Below, one piece after another: positions 45,466-56,115 of a stretch of DNA of 64,000 nt (position 1 is its first letter; each line of letters starts with the position of its first letter). The stretch is from assembly GCF_020360975.1 (NCBI RefSeq), contig NW_025408677.1, forward strand, positions 186,001 through 250,000. The letters are read 5' to 3'. A program made the position numbers and the translations under genes. This DNA is from Hirsutella rhossiliensis (taxonomy: Eukaryota > Ascomycota > Sordariomycetes > Hypocreales > Ophiocordycipitaceae). The notes beneath the pieces are model-generated. The model was not told the DNA's origin and searched no databases. It saw nothing but the letters and a program-made list of their open reading frames with translations.

Positions 45466-48400
45466 ATGGAGAACGATACACCCCCGGCAGTCCGCAACTG
45501 TCGTACTTGCAAGCAAGACCTGCCCGAAGTCGAGTTTCGAAGCGTCAAGGACCCTACAAAGTTTACAAGAGAGTGTGCCAACTGTAGGGCACGCCGAAGG
45601 GAGCGGTTAACCGAATCCCGAGCCGTCCTTGCCGCCATGCGGAATATCGCCTCGAGGCCATCGCCACGCAGAGCCACGAAGAGGACCGACGCAGTAGCTA
45701 ACCTGACGCCTCCAAGGCGGACTGCACCAATACCTGCGTCTGCGAACGGCTTACGGCCTACGACGCCTGATTTACTCCGTTGCCTGGTGCCCGCGCCCTC
45801 GAGAATGCTTAGACCTCCGCTGAGGCCTTCTACCCCAAGCATTGTCGAGGACTTTCCCTATCCCCTACCCTGGCCTGCCAACAGTAGTTCTGGGCACGCC
45901 GATTCAAGACAGTGCTTCTACAGCTCCTGTTGTGCAAGGCACTCCTATACCACAGGAATCGCTTCCTACCACTCCTTCATTATTGCCACAGGGTCATCAC
46001 CGCGGCCGGTATACTCGTCAAGGCACACAGCCTCAAGTGCGACTGTTTGATCAGAGTATTGATCCGCCTTTTACAGGTGACCTTAACTTGCCTGCCCTCA
46101 ATGAGGAAGATCAGGCCCTTGTGCGGGAGTTCTATACCGCCCTGAATGACGACAAGATGCACAGTTGCACTCGCTGCCAGGAGCGTTGGTTTGATATGAA
46201 GCCAAACCGCTTAAAAATATGCAGCCGCTGCATCGGTCGAGACAGGAAGAAAGCCCCTAACGAGCCCTACTTCTTTAGCGCCGCGAATAACCTTGACTTC
46301 GGGGAAGTCCCCGGCAATCTACCTGATCTAACGATGGTCGAGGAGATGCTCATTGCTAGGGTTCACGTACACGTCAAGGTCCTACAAGTGCGCGGCGCTC
46401 AATACAAATATCGAGGCCACGTTGTCCACTTTCTTCGCAACGTTGGTAGGCTATTTGAAGAGCTCCCAGTGCTACCGCAGGAGCTAGATATCGTGCTCCT
46501 ACGGCCTCCTAATATGGAAGGCGACCCTCACTTCCAGCAACAGTTTGCTCGCGATTTCCGGGTACGCCGTTCATGCCTATTGACCTGGCTGCATTACCTG
46601 CAGTGCCACCACCCGGGCTATCGCGATATTGTCGTGAGCCAGGATCGCCTGCACCGGCTTCCTCTTGATGGAAGTATAGTGGGTTCCATTGCAAGCCAAG
46701 TGGCTGACATACCTGACGGCGAGGTCCCCCAAGGCCCCGTTGAGGAGGCTATGGATGAGGATCCTAGCGATGCCGACGCATCAGCGATCCCGAATTTGCA
46801 GGTTACCGATACCGAATTGAACGCCTTGCAGTCTAGATTTCAACGGTACCCTGACCCTGAGCGTATGGCTGATCTGGAGTACATGCCGCGTAGCGCAGGC
46901 TCACCACCAGATGCCATTGCCTTCCATTCGCAGGACCCCCATCAACGAGTTCAACCGTTCCCAGCCGCTGTTAACGCTCGCGTTCCCCACCCTCTACCCT
47001 GACGGCAAGGCCGACTTCGTGGAGCCTCGCCTACGGAGCATCACGTACCAGGACTACCTTGGCCATGCGATGAGATGGCGTGATGGACGTTTTGCCCGCC
47101 ATAAGACGTGGCCTTTCGTCGCCCTCAACACGCTGTTACGCGCGCAGGTCCGAAAGCGAAGTGACTACTTTGTCAGGCAACGCGACAGCCGCCGCCAACC
47201 CCTTACACGCGCTGACCTAGAGGAGGCGATGGCTGAGCCTGACGAGCCGGAGGCTCAGGCCCTGATCCAGTCGATCACGCGCCAAGCAGCGGTAATCAGG
47301 GAACCCGACCGTATTGGTATAAGCAAAGGAAGGAGTTGGAAGCATATGCCTATAATCTAGGCAGGCCCGGCCTCTTCGCTACTGTAAGTGCAGCTGATTA
47401 CCACTGGGAATCCCTATACCGTCATATGCCTCGATTCGACGAGTGGCAAGCAGCTCCCGAGGCGGCGCGGATTGCTCTGTCCCGGCAACTGCTGCGAGAC
47501 AACGCCCACATCGCCGCTTACCACTTCCATAAGCGCTATACATTGCTTAGGCTATTGTCCTGAAGCGGAAGTTCAACCTAACGGACTTTTGGGTCGGTAC
47601 GAGTGGCAGGGCAGGGGTTCCAGTCACCACCATGGCCTATATTGGCTAAGTGGCCACCCAGACTTGGATCCTGACAATGATCGGTCCCGAGAGCGATTCG
47701 CCCGTATCTGGGGATATTACATATCTGCTATCAACCCGGAGCCTCGGCGCATACAGGCACCCGGAGAAGGAAACCTCTGATCATTAATCTGTTGCAACAC
47801 CCTTACCGTTCAATTCCTATCGATGATAGTCAACCGCGTGCAACGCCACCACTGTAACAACTACTGTATGCACCTCAGCAAGCATACCAAGCAGATGGAG
47901 TGCCGCTTCGATTTCCTCACGGCCAGCGCCTACTAGCCTCCTTGACAAGGCTCCTCACTCTAAGCACTGGAGCTTTAGGGGCGCGCGGAACGATGGCCAG
48001 ATTAACCACTATAACCGCTTGCTTACCGTTGCGTGGCTAGCCAATACAGATGTCTCGCCCTGCACGAGTCTACAGCAGGTGATCGACTACGCAGCAAAAT
48101 ACTGCTCCAAGTCAGAAAGAAGAGCGATTCTTTTGCCCAGATTGGGAAGGCCCTGATGCCCCGGGTTAAGGACCACAACCCCCTGATTTCCTTTACGTCA
48201 AAGCTACTAAATCAGCTAGTTTCTGAGCGGGATTACTCGAAGCAGGAGGTTTGCCACTTGCTCCTCGGCCTGCCGTTACAGGAGGGTTCACGTACCTGCC
48301 TATACGTTGACTGCCGTAATTCTGATAGGCATTCCCGCTACCTCCGCATTGACGGCGATGAGGTTGATGAGGCACCCAACGTCTACGAGAAGTACAGTCA

Positions 48401-50495
48401 ACGCCCAGAAGCTCTAACGGACCTCACTTACGTCTCCTTCCTCAAATTCTGGAATTTCCGCTCTAGAGACCCTTCCAAGTGGAAGCAATGGCAGCCAGGC
48501 AACGTCCACGGCAGGCCCCGTGTGTTGGTTTACTTTCCTCGCTATCAGGCTGATCCAGAAGGCCAGCAGTGGCCAGACTACTGCCGTGTAAAGCTGACTT
48601 TAAATCACCCACATCGCCGGCTCGATGAGCTCCTCACTTTCGACGGCCAGCTTTTTAGTTCCCACGTTCAGGCCTTCTCCTATTGTTGGCAGCATCACAG
48701 TCACGATGATGACCATTACGGCCAGCCAAGTGAGGCTCGATTACAGCCTCAAGAGGATCAATACGAGGCTCTGCCTGTGGAGGAAGAATTTGATGACGAA
48801 GACTGGATTCGCCTGGCTGCCCTTTTACCTGACCACCCCCTTACCCAGGAAGACCTTGACATACTTGGCCACCGCGATATCGACGTCAATTACGACTGGT
48901 CCCGGCATGTGGGTACTTATCCGGAGCTTCGAGATGGCTACTGGAAAGACCTTATCGCTAGCCACCCCGTAGCCAACAATGTGGAGGTCCTTGGCCCTCA
49001 CTGGCGTGATGAGCTGAACCCACAACAACGGCTCGTGTACGACACATTCATAGGTCACTTCCAGGCGCAAAATCCTACTCAAATCCTTCTTCACGTTGAT
49101 GGTGGTGGTGGCACAGGCAAGTCATTCCTTATCAAGGTGCTTTCCTCCCATCTTCAGGCAGCCGCCCTACCGAATCCTAGCCCAATTTGCCGCGTGGCGC
49201 CAACAGGCGTTGCGAGTAACCAGATACAGGGTAGCACTATTCATTCGTTGCTACGCCTCCCTGTGGGTGGTCCTTTTACCGACCTTCCCCCAACCGACGC
49301 AGCCGCCCTTCAGTCCCGCCTACGGCACGTGAAATACCTCGTTATCGATGAAAAGAGCATGCTAGGGCTTGAGCAGCTCGCGCGGATCGATTCCCGTTTG
49401 CGACAGGCCTTTCCACAGCGCAAAGTCGAGTTCTTTGGTGGTGTGAGCGTCTTGCTTGTGGGCGATTTCTTCCAGTTGCCACCAGTCCGGCAAAAGCCCT
49501 GTATTCGACGAGAACCGGCCTGTCCTCGTTGGAAAGGAAAGGGCAGGTAGCCTACCGGTTGTTTGACCGCACTGTCTTCCTGATCACGGTACAGCGCCAG
49601 GTTGGCGATGATCAGGCCCAGTTCCGTCAGGCGTTGCAGGAACTGCGTGAAGTCAAGTTGTCTATAACGTCCTGGAACCTCCTTAGTAATCGGGTACAGG
49701 CTAGGCTAATGCAGGGTGAGGTTGACAGCTTCAGTACCGCTTTGCGGGTGTATTCTACAAAGGCCCGGGTCAACGAATACAACCACGAGCATATGGTGCA
49801 CCTCAACGCCCCGGCAATACAGGTGGAGGCAAAGAATCAGGCAAGGGCGCGGGACAGGCACCAAGCGACAATGCTGGCAATCTATCTAACAAGTTCCCTG
49901 TTGCCAAGGGCGCCAGGGTAATGCTCACTACTAACCTATGGCAGCCAGCTGGCCTAGTTAACGGTGCTCAGGGTACTGTATACGATATCGCCTGGAACGC
50001 AGGCGCCGACCCATCGAAGACCCCAGCCGTTATCATGGTGGACTTTGACAGCTACGACGGACCGTCATATCTAACAACTAATGAGGGCAGGAAAATCTCA
50101 CCCATCCTCCCAGTCAGGCGTGATTTCCTAGTGGGCAACGAGACCTGCGCTCGCACGCAGTTTCCCTGACGGTGGCTTTTGCTATCACTGTTCACAAATG
50201 CCAGAGCCTAACGAAGGATCAAATAGTTACTGACCTCGCTTCACGCGACTTCCAGGCCGGTATTAGCTATGTTGCTGTATCACGGGTTACGTCGCTGCAA
50301 GGCTTACTCCTTGAGGCGCCTTTCGATCGTCAGAGCCTCTATAACCACGCGCCGACGGAAGGTTATGCGCATTTCCTACGTATTGCATTCACGGCTAACT
50401 ATGAGATAGGGATGAAGATGCGCCTCGCTGACCAAAAACGCCGTCAGGCTCAACAGCTTACCGATGCGCCGTATCCACCACTTTATCTTGACTAA
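45466..50495 (+). pseudogene. RepHel of Helitron H4
   Basis: The N-terminus MENDTPPAVRNCRTCKQDL has CxxC pairs (CRTC, CANC) typical of fungal Helitron N-termini. A second CxxC set (CTRC, CSRC; about 46166-46230) precedes a DUF6570-like region (QYKYRGHVVHFLRNVGRLFEEL). The nickase motif is SSHHHGLYWL (His codons 47625-47633), followed by HHCNNYCMHL ... CRFDFP and the two-Tyr motif YAAKYCSK near 48080-48105. The helicase has Walker A DGGGGTGKS (about 49099-49125), VIDEKSMLG, VGDFFQLPPV, and C-terminal AFAITVHKCQSLT and VAVSRVTSLQGL. At least eight frame breaks occur (about 45840, 46960, 47330, 47560, 47780-48030, 49535, 49920, 50165). Residue identity with H1-H3 is confined to motifs. Confidence 0.85.
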
Positions 50496-51669
50496 ACGTC
50501 GTCTTCCCCTAAGCTACAGTGTGTGTGTGTGTATTTTCCGTCCAGCGGCCGTAAGGCCGCTCAGGTCCCGGTGGGGCACAGGACGTGCTGAGCTAGGCTA
50601 TCGAGAAAACCCTGCCACAGTAGGCCTCACCCAGCGCTTCTTGCAAGGCCTCGCAAGGGCGAGCTGTCGGGCTCAATCCCCGGAGACGGCTTTCCTACCC
50701 CCTCCACCGGTAGGTTGTCGCTAAGCCCGTCAATACAAGTGTCCGTGGCTATCCTCTGCAGCCAGCCTTCCCGAAGTCCATCCAGCATTTCATCGGCTCT
50801 AAGGCGCTCAGTGTCGGAGCCTGGTGCCCGTCAGCGGGTCGTCCAGGCGCGTGGCGATTGCCACAATGGTCAACCCTTGGTTTTGTCCGGTCAGAATTCT
50901 CTCGCTCTTCGCTAACGCTGCTGTCGCAGTCCATGCTTCGGTAACCAGGCGATGGAAATAGCGCAGGAGCGGCGGCAGGGAAAACCTCGAAGGAATCAGA
51001 GGCTGTCGTGCAGCTTGCCTTCAGGGAGAAAAACCTGCGCAACCAGCCACCGTTGTTTAGAAGGGCGGGCCTTCCAATACCCACAGCTCCTTGGTTCCGA
51101 AGGAAGCTGTGAGGTCCGTGTGGACGTGTTGTCGAGACCGGCTTTGCAGAGGAATATGAACTCTCCTAATGTCTTCCTCTGTGCTGTTAGGGCCACGATG
51201 GACCCGGGCAGCAAAAGCGCGGTCGGGTGGCCTGCAAATCCGGCCCCCTGCTAGCGAGCCGCTAACAGCTCTGACGGGGGAAGAATTTTTACAGGGGAGA
51301 GTTGTTCCCCTAAGCTACAGGGAAAGGGGCGGTGAGGTATAGGGTATATAGCTAGACTGGGCCTGCTAGGAAGCGTTTTAAATAGCTGGTTGGCCGCTGC
51401 AGGCGAAAGGGGGGTTTCTAGGGGCCCTCCTTGGGAAAGCCGAATTGCAGGTATACGATGTTCAGCCTTCGGGCTGGATATTCAGCCGTTAAGCCCATTG
51501 CCTTGGCAACTTAACAGCTGTTCGACGTATTTTAACGTTGCCACACGCGTTCCGGGGGGCCCAAGTCGGTCATTCAGCACTCCAAGCTCCAAAAATTTTG
51601 CGCGGGATTTCTGCACCGCGAGTGTCTGTACCAATTACCGGATTAGGCATAGTACATCAAGTACTTGAC
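50496..51669 (+). other. H4 3' region
   Basis: Non-coding as far as I can tell. A gt microsatellite is at about 50518-50533 and a 7-bp stem agcggcc-gtaa-ggccgct at 50544-50561. A 16-base direct repeat ttcccctaagctacag is at 50504-50519 and 51305-51320. Near 51465-51500, 'ttcagccttcgggctgga' can fold. Short frames on both strands show no domains. Confidence 0.45.
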
Positions 51670-51823
51670 AAGTTGTCAATCAAGCTCATTGACTGGTCAA
51701 GTCAAGTTTCAATCGAGTTGGACATACCTTCAATCAATCAAGTTCGATGGTCGAAATTGAACTCGATTGATTGTTAGCCACACTGGGCTCGCAGGGTAAG
51801 AAACAGGGTAAGAAGAAGCCTTT

Positions 51824-51900
51824 CGTTCCTCAAGGCATTCCTCAAGGCACCTTTCGTCACTCGTTCCTCGTTCCTCAAGGCACTAACGTTCCTCAAGGCA
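51824..51900 (+). repeat. Array of the cgttcctcaaggca motif
   Basis: Copies at 51824-51837, 51869-51882 and 51887-51900, with a partial copy at 51838-51849. The stretch 'tcgtcactcgttcctcg' matches the H3 tail near 44390. The array ends directly at the truncated RNase H gene. Confidence 0.75.
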
Positions 51901-51924
51901 AGGCATCGGGTTGAGCTACGGGTT

Positions 51925-52403
51925 GAGCTACGAGCCATCCTCGGTGCACTCCGCTTCCGTCACTGGCGAGGTGAGGGCTTCATGACGTTGGTTTTCGCCA
52001 CTGACGCCGAATATGTGGCTGAAGGCGCCAGCACGTGGGCTCGCGGCTGGGTACGCAATGGATGGAGAACCAGCACGGGCGCCGAAGTGAAGAACAAGGA
52101 CCTGTGGGAGATGCTTCTTGAGAGGTTGAGCGGTGGGATTCCTCGGGCTTAAAGATCCAATTCTGGAGGATTCCCCGAACCCTAAATCTGATGGCGGACC
52201 ATGCGGCGAAGCAAGCTGCGGCAACAGAGGAAGGTCCGGATTGTCAAACGACATTCCGCCCCAGTCGAGGAGGTGTCTCGACCCACATGGGCACCGTTCT
52301 TGTGTATATAACTGGGACCTTCGTTCCCTTGACTTGGGCAGTGGTCAAGGCCAATAGACTCTCTATAACCGTCATATGCATGGCATCTCTCATTTCCTTT
52401 TGA
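51925..52403 (+). pseudogene. Ribonuclease H (type 1) gene fragment, 5' end missing
   Basis: The frame 51925-52152 reads ELRAILGALRFRHW ... FATDAEYVAEGASTWARGWV RNGW, then KNKDLWEMLL. After a one-base change near 52145 it continues KIQFWRIPRTLNLMADHAAKQ and on to 52403. These are the Glu (ELRA), second Asp (ATDAEY) and last Asp (MADHA) regions of a cellular-type RNase HI. The first catalytic Asp and its strand are missing, because the sequence to the left is the motif array, preceded by H4. A 12-bp direct repeat (ttgagctacggg) marks the junction. This is a host gene cut or partly captured by a Helitron. Confidence 0.75.
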
Positions 52404-52809
52404 CACGGATGAATACTGTGAAATCATGGGTGTGCTCACATAATATCGACCTCGAACCGTATGGGTGGTTAGGTTACAAAGATCAAGCATCTCGGCCCTG
52501 TCATGCCATGACTGAGACGGTGGTCTACTGGTCTTGCGCGAAGAGCCTGGAGAATGAAGGCAAAACCTGCGCGACAGCCGTTCGATGGAGTCTCACATCA
52601 CCAAAAGAGCTCGTCGACAATGGTGCGAAGACACTACTTGCTCGATGCTTCAAGAGGAGCCATGCTCGACTGCATGAATCGTTCGAACATCTTCGCCATG
52701 GAGGCATTGTCTTGTTTAGGACCTGCTGCGCCTCTTTCGCTCGACGAAGAGATCGATCCGTCACTGAGCCTCGGTAAGGGTCTAGCCTCATACATAGTTT
52801 TTGACAATG
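52404..52809. other. Unassigned stretch
   Basis: Short frames are open on both strands (for example plus 52554-52820 and minus 52791-52525), but none shows a recognisable domain. It is the downstream side of the minus-strand MYND/pRiA4b gene and the end of the RNase H remnant, so it may hold their 3' ends. Confidence 0.3.
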
Positions 52810-53838
52810 CTACGGTTTAGATTGAAAAACTGCAGAAGCTCGATCTTGGAAAGCCGAAGCAGTATCCCCCATACCTTGAAAGCGGTTGAACATGGTGTCC
52901 GTCTCGAGGTCCCGGTTGATCTTGTCTCGATCCCATGCATTCACGCGATCCCCTGCCAGCCCTCTTGGATCAGGATTACTGGCCTGCCTCTCGAACCACT
53001 GCCGCCGCTCCCTCTGCTCCTTGGTTGGGTTCTGGGCTCGGTATGCCGCTTTGAGATCCTCCCAGCCATTTACACCGCGTGAGTCTTCCGCTACGTAGTG
53101 TCCGGAGCCATCAAGGCAGATAAAGTTGGCGGTGGAATCGGCACGTCCCAGGACTGTAAAATAATGCTCCCAGTTGTCACCGAAGTCGTAGGTGTAGACA
53201 ATCTGGCGATCTGGCTCAGGTCAGGAAAAGGGCGGTCAGGGAGACTTGGCTGATGAACACATACTTTGAAGCTGTGCATCGTCCAATAGCTGGAACAACT
53301 TGTACTTGTCGGCTTTCTTCTCTGGTGTGTTGGGGTGACGCCTCGTCGACTCGTGCATGCGATCGATGCCGGAAAACATGGTCTGTTCGACCGGGTCGAC
53401 AACGCGGAAGAGATACTCCCTCGGCTCGGAAGCCGAAAGTTGATCGCCTGACGGACCTATGGCCATGCGTCTTCTCATGAATTCATTCACGTCGGCGGGC
53501 TCACGGTAATCTGGATCCAGGACTGCGAAGTCGAACGAATGGGTGGTCGCCCACCCAAACGCTGTTTGCAGCGCCAGGTGAAGCATGTAGAAGACGGCGT
53601 GCGCTGGGCATGACAAGGTGCGCGTTACCGGCGGGTTTGTAATGTGCTCCGGGCCCAGGTGAAACTTGATGATGTAGTTAGGTCGAAAACAGGCCTCCTT
53701 GTGAGATGGCCAGGCCGCCGACTGACAGTCGCGCGAGCAGTATGCCGCCGTTCGGCATCTAGAGCACCGCTGGAGGGAATCAGTGTCTAGGGAAGAGGGG
53801 GACGACTTTGTGCAGCCGGCGTTGCCGCACTTGTCCAT
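52810..53838 (-). CDS. MYND zinc finger - pRiA4b ORF-3-like domain protein
   Basis: Two exons, 53838-53265 and 53210-52810. The intron is 53211-53264 (54 bp; donor gtatgt, branch ctgac, acceptor ccag), and splicing joins the frame exactly. The N-terminus is a MYND finger: CGNAGC, then RCSRCRTAAYCSRDCQSAAW and HKEAC. A middle domain follows (FHLGPEHITNPPVTRTL ... VFYMLHLALQTAFGWATTHS). After the intron comes a conserved core, VYTYDFGDNWEHYFTVLG, then CLDGSGHYVAEDSRGVNGWE. The YDFGDxWEH and EDxxGxxGWE motifs are those of the plasmid pRiA4b ORF-3-like family (PF07929), whose function is unknown. An in-frame ATG at 53958 would add a hydrophobic 40-residue leader. I prefer 53838 because the finger normally sits near the N-terminus. 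No frame breaks are seen, which is unusual for this window. The gene is probably a resident host gene. Confidence 0.8.
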
Positions 53839-54138
53839 AGATGCCAATTGTGCGAAGCCTTTGCCCCCTGCAGACGACAGAAAGTGGATGTTTGCAAGAT
53901 CAAGGTGGCCAACAGCAAGGATTAGAAAAGTGTAGGCGAGGAATAGCGGGTCAAGCATCTGAAGTCACGTGACTCGTGAAATCGCCAAGAGTGAGGCGAA
54001 GGGCCTAACCCTCATCTTAGTCAGCCTGTTACCTGAAGAGTGTGTGAGGGGGTCGACTCCTGTATGTTGGGTCGGGCCACCCTAATCTCCCTGTGCCGCC
54101 GTCAGCCAATAAAAATGATTTCTTTAAGCCGCGTCAGG
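53839..54138. other. Upstream region of the MYND/pRiA4b gene
   Basis: Contains the alternative N-terminal extension frame up to 53958 and probably the promoter. Nothing else is recognised up to the TA at 54139-54140 that borders the MITE half. Confidence 0.35.
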
Positions 54139-54640
54139 TACCCGTGCCACGCCCCACTTGCTGGTAGTAGTAGTAGTAGTATTGATTACCGTCTGGGACA
54201 TCCCTATAAGGGCAAAAGACGTGCTAGGCTAGAGAAGACTAGATACATAGAATATCCCGAGTACCTGGACTAAGGGCCGGGTGTAGCACCTAACCACTCC
54301 ATCTAGCAATTCTGAGGCTCGAAGGCCGGTCGGAAATTCGGGGCCCTTCCCTCGTCAGCGGTTCCAGGCACGGCAGTGAAAGAGTAATAGTAGTCAGTTT
54401 TTGGCCGAGGCCAGGTGACTGAGAGAGACCACGAAGTCATGGGCCGGCCGCAAGCCCCCTGAAGGGCCTACGGGGTAGAAAAAAAAGAAAGGAAGTAGAG
54501 AGTGTAGGTATGTTAGTCGGGGGTTTGCCCTGGAGGGCGATTGTCTTCTCCCGCAGGAGTATTCGATCCGGGCCACTTCGTGGTCATGACAGTTGGCGAA
54601 GTCCCGTGCCTACTCCTCGGAGGTCGAGCAGGTCATCAAA
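54139..54640 (-). mobile_element. Second LINE 3' fragment, inverted, in the same MITE family
   Basis: TA (54139-54140) and the MITE end cccgtgccacgccccactt (54141-54159) are followed at 54160 by the LINE tail in reverse, the complement of (TAC)n and of 'cagacggtaatcaa'. On the minus strand, the frame at 54576-54394 reads RIEYSCGRRQSP, matching RIECSCGRRKSP of the first LINE. The rest is decayed, and the 5' break lies near 54640. The other half of the MITE is not found. Confidence 0.7.
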
Positions 54641-54885
54641 CGGACGGCACCATGGAAGGCGGCGGGGGAAGACGGTTTGCCCCTGGGGCTACTAAAACGC
54701 CTGCGGTAAACCAGTCGCTATCTCTATCCTTGCATTGCTAGAGTAGTTAGGTTCAGTCTTTAAGAAGGAACGTGTTACTTTACGGTAGCGGGAAAGTTTC
54801 CACATCTCGCCTCGGTACCTACAAAGGTCGGGGCCCCCCCTTCCTAGATGGAGGTGGCAGAGCAATCTGCACACACCAAGAGTCC
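54641..54885. other. Spacer before MULE-1
   Basis: No gene, repeat or domain is recognised. It may include more decayed LINE sequence on the minus strand. Confidence 0.3.
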
Positions 54886-56107
54886 ATGCACGCATCGGGA
54901 TGGCTCCGGACAGTCAGGTTCGGACAGTCAGATTGCAGGGATTGTTGCGCTAAGCAAGGGTTAAAACGATCGCGTCTTGGCTGCAGCCCAAATAGGATAA
55001 CTGTCAATTGCCCTTGCCAGGTGCGCGTCGCCGTAAGAATCGCGCCCTTCAATTCATCAAGCTCGATGGAGATCGCGGCGACGCGAAAGCAAACCCAAAT
55101 GGAGATCCAGTACCGCGACACCCTCCTTGGCGACATCCGCTCCGCCTTCGACAAAGCTGTGGAAGCCCTGCCGCATGAGCATCTTCGCGCCCCCGTTACT
55201 GGTGACGAGGCGAACGACCCTGAGGGAGCCCTTCGCTGGTTCCAAGACTATGCCTTCACCCAGGGTTTCGCTCTCGTCACTACCAGCAAGGCACGCGACC
55301 GCCTCCGAGTGAGCTGCATCCATCATGGAAGAGGCACGCGAAACACGCGAAAGCTATCGGATACGGTCACAGAGGGAGGGGACCGAAAGAAGGAGCTCAC
55401 CTACGTCAAGGCAAAGGACTGTCCCTACAGTCTTTATGTCTCCTACAAAACTATCCGGAGCGGAGGGGTAGAGGAGCGAAAGGGCTGGGTGGTCGGTTTC
55501 ACCTACGCATGCCATACGCACCCGCCACTTCAAAATCCCTTCCATTACGCCTGCCATAGATCCCGTATCCCAGAGCGGGCCGCAGCAGTCGATCTGGCCC
55601 TCGCGCATCGGACTGCCATTCGTCGGCGACTGAATTAACCCGGATTCTCGACCAACACGGCTTAGGCAATTGTCTTTCCGCAAAGGAGTTCTACAACCTG
55701 AGTCGGTCTGAAGGAAGACGCAGCAGTCAAGAAGCGCTTGACCTCTTGCTTACTTGTTTGGAGTTCGAAGACTTCCGCGTTCGTTGCTTCTTCAAGTACC
55801 TTCTCGACGACCAAGGACGACGGACAGCGCGGGTACTCGAGCACCTGTTCTTCTGTTCTTCCGAGCAGATCCGCCTGGGTAGAAGATTCGTCAGCGGATT
55901 CCTCATGCAAACCGATGCGACGTTCAACACCAATTGCCTCCACCTGCCTTTATCTGTCATAGTGGGAATCACAAACACAGGCAAGAAATTCCTCTGGCTT
56001 TCGCCTTTATAACATCTGAATCAGCTGAAGCCTTCGAATTTGTGAATGCCCAATTGGCGGAACTGGTCTGGTACGATTGCCCACCACCTCAAGTCGTTCT
56101 CGGGGAT

Positions 56108-56115
56108 CAAACCAA
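56108..56115 (+). repeat. Target-site duplication of MULE-2 (left copy)
   Basis: caaaccaa, repeated at 59543-59550 directly after the right end of MULE-2. The eight bases match exactly and abut both inverted repeats. Confidence 0.85.

Larger units (their letters stand above)
44684..51669 (+). mobile_element. Helitron H4, unrelated second lineage
   Basis: A RepHel gene of a different Helitron type lies at 45466-50495. The 14-base palindrome gtcaagtacttgac (44684-44697) reappears at 51657-51669 as tcaagtacttgac, and both copies sit in tcaagt-rich DNA. I use these as provisional borders. No canonical TC...CTRR ends were found. Composition is less GC-rich than H1-H3, which supports a separate origin. 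Confidence 0.6.
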
